NCBI GenBank assembly: GCA_039583875.1
Contig: CM077160.1
Coordinates: forward strand, 117,663,895 to 117,727,894
DNA from: Platanthera guangdongensis
Taxonomy: Eukaryota; Streptophyta; Magnoliopsida; Asparagales; Orchidaceae
Direction of reading: 5' to 3'
DNA length: 64,000 bases
Made by a program: the position numbers and the translations under genes. The stretch's first letter is position 1, and each line of letters opens with the position of its first letter. The notes beneath the pieces were generated by a model that worked only from the letters and a program-made list of their open reading frames with translations, made no database searches and was not told where the DNA came from. Below are positions 10,060-19,804 of this stretch, one piece after another.

Positions 10060-11713
10060 CTTTTGGAGGGGGAGCCTAAGAGGTCGAGGCTACCCCCCTA
10101 TAGAACATGGTCTGAAGGCTCCCCTTTCGAGTTGCCTCAATCCCAACTCCTCCGTGGATCACTTCGATCCCTCCCCGAGTTCCTACATCTGCACAGTCCT
10201 CACATATATCCTCCGTCTCCCCCTGCTGCACCTCCTCGATTCTCACCGGCAGAACCGGCCTCCTCGCCCCCTAGCTTCTCTTATTTCTAAGAACTCTAGG
10301 CAGGTGGCCGTTGCGTGGCCCTCCTCCCGATGGAAGTCACAGAAAGGCAACGCCACCCTGCCCCTTCTTCCCTCTCCACCATCTCTCCTTCCAACTCCTC
10401 ACCGAGCTCCTCTCCTACCTCCTCTTTCTCGACCGATCTCCATTGCCTCTTGCTGCTGCTGGAAGCGATCCCTCGGCCCTTGCCTCCATGTCGACTGATC
10501 GAACCTCCTTGGCTCGCGGAAGTTATCTTTTCCCTGAAAACCTCCCCCTAACTCCTGGGGGCGACCCTCCTGAGGCCTCCAACCTATCTGGTTGTTCGGC
10601 TCCCGGGCCCCCCGTCCTTGATGTTGTCCCTACTGCTCGGGGTTCCTCTCTCCTTCTCTCTTCCCTCGGCTCCCTCTTCTCCCTCTGCTCCCTCTGCTCC
10701 CTCTACCTTCTAGCCCCCGGGTCCTTCACATCATCCTCCGCCAACCTGGCAAGCTTCCTTGCGAACGCTGGATTGGCCCTCTCGAAGTCTATCTCCTTCA
10801 TCGCACTCTCCATGAGCTCCTCAAAAGAGAGGGGGGGGGCACTCTCTTCAACTCCATACTAAAGAATCCCGGTCTCAGTCCCAGAGTAAAAGCGAGCATC
10901 AGCGTATACCCTGGGACCTCCTGGACCAGGAGGATTTCCTCCTGAAACCGATCCACATAACGAGCCAGCGTCTCATCGTTCTTCTGCCTTACCGAAAACA
11001 AGCACTCGCTATCCGTCTTACGCTTCTTCGATGTAGAGAACCTCAACAGGAAACATCTACGCAGATCTTCGAAACAGTAGATCGACCTTGCCGGCAACTG
11101 GTGGAACCAGTCCCGTGCCTTCTCCTTCAATGTGAGGATAAATAGCTGACACTTGAAGGCATTCATCATCTGCCTTATCGAAACAACGTCTTCAAACCAC
11201 TGCACGTGCTGTACAGGGTCATCCTTCCCCGAGTAGTAGGACATGTCGGGTTCCCGGAACCCCTCCAACACCGGGGTCGAGATGATGAGATCACTGAAAG
11301 GGCTCTCTCCTCCTGCCTGCCGAGAGGGCACGTCTCACAGCCTCGGCTGGCTGTCCGGAATCCCTCAGACTGCACTGTACAACCCATATTCGTCGAGGAT
11401 GGGTTCAGAATGGCCCGACTTAAATCTCCTTCCTGGGGCGTTGGCCTGGGAAGAGCTCTCGCGCCGCCACATCCCTCTCGCTAGCCTCTGCCGGGACCTC
11501 CTTCCCCGGGTGCTATCCAGGGGCATTCTCGCCCAAGAGCGGGACCTCCTCTATCAAAACCTGAGGCGTTCCCCACTCGCTCCATGCCAAGAAGGGCAAG
11601 CTGATGGTCTGCAAGACCTCTCGCCTAAAGTCCTTCAGCATCTTCCTCGTCGCCTCCTCTCCCCGGGAGGGGGAACCTCCTGAACAAGATCCTTCACCTT
11701 CACCTCCTACCAT
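10060..11713 (-). pseudogene. Element B gag
   Basis: Minus strand; the ATG at 11711-11713 opens an acidic N-terminus. The retrotransposon gag core is clear at 10798-11331 (YYSGKDDPVQHVQWFEDV, LTLKEKARDWFHQLP, FEDLRRCFLLRF, RYVDRFQEEI). A zinc knuckle of the form CDFHREEGHATATC (CX2HX4HX4C) is at 10300-10341. Frame changes near 11170 and 10800 break the gene. It would build the capsid and bind RNA. The Pro-rich plus-strand ORFs across 10060-10860 are shadows of Arg/Glu-rich gag. Confidence 0.75.
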
Positions 11714-11937
11714 CAGACTACACTCAAAACATTCTTGTATCAGCTACCTTCCACGCTCACCACACCAGAACTGTTGAAGCCAAAAATTGACTTCGACAAG
11801 AGTTCACAAGATATGGGCGTAGCCAACACCTACTCGTCCCAAGCTCTGACCTCTGACCGATCGTGAAGGACTAAAAACCGACCCAAAGCCTCAGCAGGGA
11901 GGTCCCACCACTTACCCGGAAGATCTCTGAGAGCTTC
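11714..11937 (-). other. Leader of element B up to the element 1 insertion
   Basis: Lies upstream of gag B on the minus strand, cut at 11937 by copia element 1. I could not identify a convincing primer-binding site, so the inner LTR boundary of B is not fixed. Confidence 0.4.
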
Positions 11938-12079
11938 TGTTGGGTACATTGGTTTAAATGTACCTGATTTGAAGAAGCCTCACCCAACTCAATGATATAC
12001 ATCAAAATATTTGATGTGTTTTGAGTTTACTTGTGCGGGATAAGTATTTGCAGGAAAGATGGAAAAGTTTCTAAGTCCA

Positions 12080-12960
12080 TGTGTCGACACCCAGAGGGAA
12101 AGTGTCGACCCTTAAGAAGACTTGTGTCGACACCCAGGCAAGCAGTGTCGACACTTAGAGTCATTGGGTCGACACCAGGGATGCAGAGTCGACAACAGAC
12201 AGAAAGTGTCGACACAAGGAGCTGTGTCGACACTCAGTGAAGAAAAGTGCAGTGAAGCAGTGTCGACACATAGCAGTTGTGTCGACACCCAGAGAAACTG
12301 TGTCTATATCAGAAAGTGTCGACACTTGGAGGCTGTGTCGACACTCAGCAAAAGTCAGCAGAGTCTAAGTATAAGTATCGACACCCAGAGCAATGTGTCG
12401 ACACTCAGCGGAAGAGTCAACACTTGAAGAAAGTGTCGACACAAGAAAGAATGTGTCGACACTCAGCTGAAGACTCAACACTTGAAGAAAGTGTCGACAC
12501 AAGGAGCTGTGTCGACACTTTGCAAAGTTCAAGAATATTCTAAGTACAAGTGTCAACACAAAGGAGATGTGTCGACACTCAGCAAAAGTCTCAACAGAAG
12601 AAGAATGTGTCGACACAAGGAGCTGTGTCGACACTCAGCAAGTATCAACACTGAAGACATGTGTCGACACCAAGAAGAAGTGTCGACACTTAACAGATTC
12701 AACACATGAAGATGTGTCGACACAAAGGAGATGTGTCGACACTTACAAGAATTCAGCAATATACTGAAGTACAAGTACTTGTGTCGACACACATTATCAG
12801 TGTCGACACATGAAGAAGAAGCAGTGTCGAGATATAAAATCTACAACACAAGGAGTTGTGTCGACACCTTGTAGGCTAGTGTCGACACTCAGACAACTTG
12901 TGTCGACACTTGGTCTATAAGTGTCGACACTTAAAGACAGACAGTCTCGACACTTTCAGA
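12080..12960. repeat. GTGTCGACAC palindrome array, 5' LTR of element 1
   Basis: About 27 perfect copies of GTGTCGACAC and at least six one- or two-base variants in 880 bases, counted by eye. Spacers are 8-45 bases and mostly AG-rich. Pairs such as GTGTCGACAC-AAGGAGCT-GTGTCGACAC recur (near 12207, 12490, 12608), suggesting a two-site higher-order unit. The array lies upstream of the TATA box, in U3. Confidence 0.95.
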
Positions 12961-13086
12961 CAGTTATAGAATTTTCAAGAACTGACTGGATGACTTGACA
13001 TCTGCCATTCCAGCCGGTCTACTACACCTGTCATAGTTGTCAGAAATCAGTTATGAACCGGACCAGCCAGTTGCCATGAAGAAGGC

Positions 13087-13096
13087 CTATAAATAG
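13087..13096 (+). promoter_or_regulatory. LTR TATA box of element 1
   Basis: CTATAAATAG, about 120 bases downstream of the palindrome array; the 3' LTR copy is at 24072-24081. It is the only strong TATA match in the LTR and probably places the start of the genomic RNA near 13120. Confidence 0.7.
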
Positions 13097-13978
13097 GCTT
13101 ATACTGTCTACAGAAACGGATTTTGATTGAACACAAGTGATCATTAACAAGAAGAAGATCTAGCTATTCCTTGAAGAATCTAGTGAAGTTCTAAGTAGTT
13201 GGAGAGAGAGAGCTCCATCCAAGAAGTCAGTCGTTGGAACCAGGCTGAGAAAAAGGGTTTAGATTTGTTCTGAATCTTAAGTAGCAGAGATCAAGGATCA
13301 ACTGCAGAGGAGGTCAATCTTACTGTGTTCTACATTCAAGAAGCTTTGAAGAAAGCCAAGTCAGATTGATTTCAGCTGAGTTCTTCCAAGAACTCATCAA
13401 GAAACTCACAATTCTTCTCTCTTTTCTCTGAGTTGTAGAGTTAACATTTTGTATTCATATTATATTGTAGGATCCTTAGGGATCTGAGTTTTGTAAGCTT
13501 GTAATTATAAAGGCTGAGTGTAGGGCTTGAGTGCCTGAGTGTAGGAGATTTGAATCTCTGAATGTAGGCCTGTTGTGGCTGAGTGTAGGCCTTGGTGGCT
13601 GAGTGTAGGCCTTGGTGGCTGAGTGTAGTCTTTGTGAAGAAGCTGAGTTGTAGGGCCTTGGGCCTGAGTTGTAGGAACCTTGTTTTGGGGTTCTGAGTGT
13701 AAGATCTGAGGATCTTAGATAGTGGAGGAGTTTGGCCGAATCTAGTACACTGCTAGATAGGCGAAGGGGGAACGTGGATGTACACAAACCTTGGGGAACC
13801 ACTATAAAACTGTGTGTCTACTGGTTGCTTGTGTAATTCTGTGATTGATGCTTGTGTGCTGTGATAAAGTAAATAGAACTCTGTGATATTATCTGATTTC
13901 TGCCTAAAAAGTCAAAAAGATTTAAGTCACCTATTCACCCCCCCCCCCTCTAGGTGATTAGGTACAATATCTTTCAAG

Positions 13979-13994
13979 TGGTATCAGAGCCAGG
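13979..13994 (+). promoter_or_regulatory. Initiator-Met tRNA primer-binding site of element 1
   Basis: TGGTATCAGAGCCAGG begins two bases after the LTR and matches the complement of the plant initiator-Met tRNA acceptor end. Confidence 0.93.
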
Positions 13995-14081
13995 TTACTC
14001 ATAAAAGGACATAACTGTCTGAGTAGATCCTATTGGCAGATTCAGTCTAAGTACATTACAGAATTAAGAAAATCAAGAATC

Positions 14082-16124
14082 ATGGGTTCCACTGAGAATC
14101 ATAAGGAATTGGGATCCATGAAGTTACCCATTTGCAGAAAAGAGATCTTTGGTATCTGGAAGGAAAGAGTGAGACTGTTTATGGAAGCTTCAGACCCAAG
14201 GATTTATATCACAGTGAAAGAAGGGTCATATGTGCCCATGAAGGTTTCAGTCTTAGATGCAAATCAGAGAACACCTAAGGATTTCTCTAAAATGACAAAG
14301 GATGAGATTGTTCTAGCCACCATGGACAAAAGGGCTCAGAATATTATAGTGAGTGCTATAGATGATGTAACTTTTCAGAATTTGATACACTGCAAGACAT
14401 CCAAGGAAATGTGGGATACTCTTATTGTGTATATGGAGGGTTCTGAAGAAGTGAGGCAAGACAGAAAATCCTTGCTCAATCAAGAATATGAAAGTTTTAG
14501 ACAAGGTAAAGCTGATAGCATAACTGAATGCTATAAGAAATTCTATAGTATTGTGAATGAGCTAATGTCCTATGGCAGAGAGTTCAGTAACTATGAGCTC
14601 AATGATAAGTTTATAAGGTCCCTAACAAAAGATTGGGACACCAAGATTTGTGCCATTAGGGAAATGGCAAAGTTGGCAGAAATTCCTCCACCAACATTGT
14701 TTGGCAAACTGCTGTCCTATGAAATGCAGTTAATGGTGAGGAAAGAAGAGGAGAAATCAACAAGAAGTGAACATAAAGAAAGGACAATGGTCTTCAAAAT
14801 AGAAGCCCCCAGAAAGTACAGAAGTAAGTCACCAACTCTACCACCAAAAGTACCTGAAACTGAGTCAGATGAGTCAGCAAGTAGAAAGTCTGAAAGCAGT
14901 GAAAGTGATGAGGACTTTGCTGCCTTCACAAGACATTTTCAGAAGTTCTTAAAGAAGAAATAGTGGAGGACAAGGCCATCTACTTCACAGGGTAAAGAAG
15001 ACTATTATCAGAGTAAAAAGTCTTCAAAGAAAGACAGGAAAAAGTCCAAGTCTAGCAAAGCAACACTATCAAAAATTGTATGATATTGCTGTAATAGACA
15101 AGGACATGTTGTTGCAGACTGTCGAGAGAAAAGAAAGGAGTCTAATGACAAGAAAAAGACTCAATACAAGGGCAAGAAGTAAAAGTCTTTTGTTGCCAAA
15201 AAGGACAAGAGCCTGTCAGACATTTCTTCATTAGAAACTGAGTCAGATGCTGAGGCATATATAGGACTGTTTGCTGAGGAAGAAGAAAAAGAGTTCATTC
15301 AGATCATGAACTCTATATATGAACAAGAGGACAGTCAATGCCAAGGGCTAATGGCATTGACAGAAAGTGACAAAATCCTGGAGCAGCCAGGACCTAGTAA
15401 GGTACAAGATTGTTCTTTCAGTTCAATTTCATGTTCTAGTTCAGAATCAGATTCATCATCATCAAGTGATGAGAATGCATCTGAGTCTGAAGAGGATATT
15501 CATCAGTTGATAGATGAATATAAAGTTCTGTTGCAAGCATTTAAGAAATGCAAAGCCTTGGCCAAGAGTCAAGCTAAGGAGATTGTAAGTCTCAAAATGG
15601 CTGCAACTGATTGTGAGAAGATGTTTGATCAAAAGCTAAATGAGATAGCCAGACTTAAGCACATAACTGTGATTCAGATGGGGACTATAACTTTTAAGAA
15701 TGATCAAATCAAAAGTCTGGAGAATAGTCTTCAGAAGGAGAGAGATTTGGTTGCTAGGTTTTCAAAACCAAAGTTTGTTCTACCCTTAATTGATGAATTT
15801 GTTCATCAAAAAGGTAAAGCTAGACTGGGGTTTTCAAAACCTGCTAAGACTGTTCAGTCTAAGTCCAAGTCCAAGGGCAAAGCCCCAACTCTCAACAAGT
15901 CAGCTGTAGATAAAAAAGCTAAGACTGTACCTAAGCAAAGGTACAATAAGTTTGAGTGTTGGTGCTGTGGCAAGGTAGGCCACTTTGCAATGGACTGTTG
16001 GCACAATGCTAGTGTCAAAGTGAGTAGCAAACTGCCTGTTGGAAAACCTGCAGGTAGCTTTGTTAGGAAGCAAACTAACCAGTACCAAGGACCCAAGCAT
16101 TCTTTGGGTTCTAAGGTTCACTAA
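14082..16124 (+). pseudogene. Gag of copia element 1, two zinc knuckles
   Basis: The ATG at 14082 starts a large Sirevirus-like gag. The N-terminal UBN2-type capsid region (ICRKEIFGIWKERVRLFM…, SKEMWDTL…, LLNQEYESFRQGKADSITE) is open to 14963. Stops then follow at 14961-14963, about 15079 and about 15181. The first knuckle (about 15079-15120) reads stop-Y-CCNRQGHVVADC, its first Cys codon now being TGA. After an acidic Ser/Glu-rich stretch (15205-15500) and a coiled-coil-like part, a second intact knuckle CWCCGKVGHFAMDC lies at 15959-16000. The gene ends with TAA at 16122-16124, and pol follows in the same frame. Gag forms the virus-like particle and binds the RNA. Confidence 0.85.
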
Positions 16125-16130
16125 TCTGTT

Positions 16131-19100
16131 TTGCAGGTGAGTCCAAGTAGCCATGCCCCAATATGGCACTTGGACAGTGGATGTTCCAGACACATGACTG
16201 GAACAAGGGGTTTACTAAAGGACTACACACCTATAAAGGATGGTCCAAAAGTCACCTTTGGTGGTTCTGAAAAAGGGATCATCAAGGGTTTTGGTAACAT
16301 ATCTAACTTATATATTACAATTACTCAAGTGGCCTATGTTAAAGGTTTGAAACATAACCTTATTAGTATAAGTCAATTGAGTGATGTAGGATATGCCATC
16401 TCATTTGTGAAAGATGGTTATCATATCAGGAGGTCAAATGATCAAGAGATTATTTTGACTGGTTATAGAAAAAGGAATGTCTATTGCTTAGACATTATGG
16501 TTGAGAACAATGGTTCTCCAGTATGTCTTGTAGCTGATGAGACAGTCTCTCATTGTGTCAAATGGCACAAGAGACTAGCCCATCTAAACTACAAGACAAT
16601 TGGTAAACTCTTTAGCTAAGAGTTAGTGAGGAATGGTCCTCAAGTTAAGTGTATTAAAGATGGTATTTGCTCAGCTTGTCAAAAGGGCAAGCAGACTATA
16701 TCCACCTTTAGAAGCATTGAAAACAAAGATGCTGTGAGGTGTTTATACCTCTTGCATATGGATCTCTTTGGTCCAATGCCAGTTCACAGCCTAGGTAGGA
16801 AGGTCTATACCTTTGTAGTTGTAGATGACTACTCAAGGTTTTCCTGGGTGTTCTTCCTTAGACAGAAATCTGAAACATATAGTGTCTTCTATGGCTTTGT
16901 CAAACAAATTCAGAATGAACTAGATAGCACAGTGGTCAAAATAAGAAGTGACCATGGCACTGGATTTCAGTCTGATAGTATGACAAAACTATGTGAAGAA
17001 TTTGGGATATTTCAAGAGTTTTCTTCACCAAGAACACCTCAGCAAAATGACATTGCTGAAAGGAAGAATAGAACCTTGATTGAGGCTGGTAGGACCCTAT
17101 TAAGTGATACATCACTACCAGAATATTTCTGGGCTGAAGCAGTTAATACTGCATGCCATGTTATTAATAGGGCTACCATCACTAAAAGCCTCAACAAGAC
17201 CCCCTATGAGGTTGTGAAAGGCAGGAAACCAAACCTATCCTACTTCAGGATCTTTGGTTGTAAGTGCTTTATACTTAACAATGGAAAGTCTTACTTGACT
17301 AAGTTTGCTACCAAGTCCCAAGAGGGAATTTTTGTTGGGTACAGCAACAATAGTAAGGCTTATAGAGTCTACAACTTGTTTACACAAGTTGTAGAAGAGT
17401 CTGTACATGTAGTATTTGATGAAACTAGACTTATTAATAATGAGTTGTCTAGTAGTATTTGCAGCCCCATAGGTATAACAAAGAAGATGGACAAGCTCAC
17501 TATAGAAGAAGAACCTACTGCAAGACAGCAAGTAGAAGATAGTGGCTGCTGTCCAGGTGGAGTACTACATGTACCTAATGTAGAAGAAGTACAAGGAGTA
17601 CAGCAAGATGAAGAAGTTGAAGAAGTTCAACCTGAAGCCAGGATGCCTCCAGCCAATAGGCATCTAAGAGATCATCCAGCAGGACAAATCATTGGTGATC
17701 CAAGACAAGGGGTACAAACAAGGAGCAGAAACCTGAATGCAGCACTCTACTCCAGTTTTCTATCCCAAGTTGAACCAAAGAAGTTTGAAGAAGCCATCCT
17801 TGACCCTCATTGGATTAAGGCAATGCAAGAAGAACTGAATCAGTTCAAAAGGTGCAAGGTCTGGGAGCTTGTTCCTAAACCAAAAGACCACAACATAATT
17901 GAGACCAAGTGTATATTTAGGAACAAGATGGATGAACATGGAGTCATCATTAAGAACAAAGCAAGATTGGTTGCTAAAGGATATAGGCAGGAAGAAGGTA
18001 TTGATTTTGATCAAACCTTTGCTCCAGTAGCCAGACTGGAATCCATAAGGATGTTCCTGGCCTATGCAACCTTTCAAGGATTTAAAGTTTACCAAATGGA
18101 TGTCAAGTCAGCATTTCTGAATGGTAATCTAAAAGAGGAAGTCTATGTGGAACAGCCATCAGGTTTTGTTGATTCAACTCAACCTAATCATGTCTATAGA
18201 CTTAGGAAAGCATTGTATGGGTTAAAGCAAGCCCCTAGAGCTTGGTATGAAACCCTGTCTAGTTTCCTCATTGAGAATAAGTTCACAAGGGGGAAAATAG
18301 ACAAGACTCTATTCCTTAGGGAATCCAGAGGCAAAGTAATACTAGTCCAAATATATATAGATGACATAATATTTGGGTCTACTGAAAGTAGTCTTTGCAA
18401 AAAATTTGCAAAACTAATGCAAGGGCAATTTGAGATGAGTAGTATGGGGGAGCTTAAGTTCTTCTTGGGTCTCCAAGTAAGACAGACTGAGAATGGTTTA
18501 TCCATATGCTAGTCTAAGTTCACCCTAGAACTCATAAGGAAGTATGGTATGGATTCATCCAGTACCATGAAGACTCCTATGGGGTCAAGTATGTCTCTTA
18601 GCAAGGATGATGTAGGGAAACCTGTAGATGAGTCTTTGTATAGAGGGATAGTTGGCTCCCTTCTATATTTGACTACAAGTAGACCAGATATCATGTATGC
18701 TACATGTGTCTGTGCTAGGTACCAAGCATACCATAAAGTGTCTCATTTTACAGCAGTCAAAAGGATATTGAGATATCTAAAGGGCACTCCTTATCTAGGC
18801 CTCTGGTACCCTAGGAATGAGGATTTTGAACTAACAGGTTATTCAGATGCAGACTTTGCAGGATGCAAAGAAGACAGAAAAAGCACAACTGGAACCTGTC
18901 AATTCCTAGGTGGAAGACTGATTTCATGGAGTAGCAAGAAGCAAACAAGTGTGGCTATCTCCACTGTAGAGTCAGAATATGTGGCTGCAGGAAGTTGCTG
19001 TGCTCAACTTCTATGGATACAACATCAGCTTGAGGACTATGGAATTCAGGTAAGTAGAACTCCACTCTTTTGTGATTCTACTAGTGCTATATCAATTGCA

Positions 19101-19298
19101 CACAATCCTGTTTCTCATAGTAGAACTAAACATATTGAAATAAAATATCATTTTCTTAGAGAACATGTAGAAAAAGAAGATATTTTACTGGAATATGTTA
19201 GAACAGATAATCAACTAGCTGATATGTATACTAAGCCTTTAGAAGAAACTAAGTTCAATAGGTTTAAAATTGAACTAGGTATGATAAACTTAGAATAA
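16131..19298 (+). pseudogene. Pol of copia element 1: protease-integrase-RT-RNase H
   Basis: Domain order is copia. Protease signature WHLDSGCSRHMTG at about 16160; pre-integrase WHKRLAHLN at 16563; integrase with [41 protein letters not shown] and [14 protein letters not shown] (16670-17080). RT with [37 protein letters not shown] and the catalytic [10 protein letters not shown] (17990-18375), where the usual YVDD is YIDD. RNase H with YSDADFAGCKEDRKSTTG, SSKKQTSVAISTVESEYVA and ADMYTKPLEE (18835-19245). In-frame stops at 16617-16619 and 18510-18512 inactivate it; the second replaces a Gln present in element 2. Pol would make and insert cDNA. Confidence 0.9.
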
Positions 19299-19325
19299 GT
19301 TTATAGAAATGGCTCAGTAAAAAGG

Positions 19326-19770
19326 TGTCGACACACAGAGATATCTGTGTCGACACAGAAAATTGGTGTCGACACTTCAGTGAAAAGGTGTCGACACATC
19401 TAGGAAGTTGGTGTCGACACTTCAGAAAATTAGTGTCGACACATGACAAGTAGGTGTCGACACATCCAAGGTGGTGTCTACACTTAGTGTTTACTCAGAA
19501 TTATCTAAGTAAAGACTCGACTATGTGCCGAGTTAAGTGGTGTCGACACATAAACAAGTGTCGACACATATAATCTGTTGACTAAACTTGTGTCGACACA
19601 TAGGTGTCGAGACATTATAAGTCAGTGTCGACACTTATCGATAGTGTCGACACAATTTAAGTTAGCTGCCCGCCTTTTCATCTTCAAACCTAGAAAGGTA
19701 TAAATAGGATTTTGCCTTTGTCTGTCGACACGCTTTCAAAAGTTTCGAGACCAAACTTGTGTGTCGACAC
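19326..19770. repeat. GTGTCGACAC array between pol and ORF3, element 1
   Basis: More than ten copies of GTGTCGACAC plus variants, often as GGTGTCGACACTTCAG or GTGTCGACACAT, fill the whole pol-ORF3 spacer and stop just before the ORF3 start. It is the same motif as in the LTRs but with different spacers, so it is not a copy of the LTR tract. Confidence 0.9.
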
Positions 19771-19804
19771 CTCTATTCTCTCCAGTCAAATTCTTCAAAC
19801 CCTA

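Larger units (their letters stand above)
11938..13976 (+). repeat. 5' LTR of copia element 1
   Basis: 2039 bases, starting TGTTGGGTACATTGG and ending ATCTTTCA just before the primer site. It contains the GTGTCGACAC tract (12080-12960) and a TATA box. Tandem GGCTGAGTGTAGGCCTTGGT-like units follow at 13510-13690, then the conserved GGATGTAC…CCACTATA motif (13776-13808) and a poly-C run with CTCTAG near 13936-13953. I see no coding function; short ORFs arise from the palindromes. Confidence 0.95.

Noticed and set aside
9253..10862. Long Pro/Leu/Ser-rich plus-strand ORFs
   Set aside because: They lie opposite Arg/Glu-rich gag and spacer of element B on the minus strand and have no recognisable domain.
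12080..12960. CRISPR-like array (short palindromic repeats with unique spacers)
   Set aside because: The repeat is only 10 bases, spacers vary from 8 to 45 bases and are partly repeated, the array is duplicated in both LTRs, and the context is a plant retrotransposon without cas genes.
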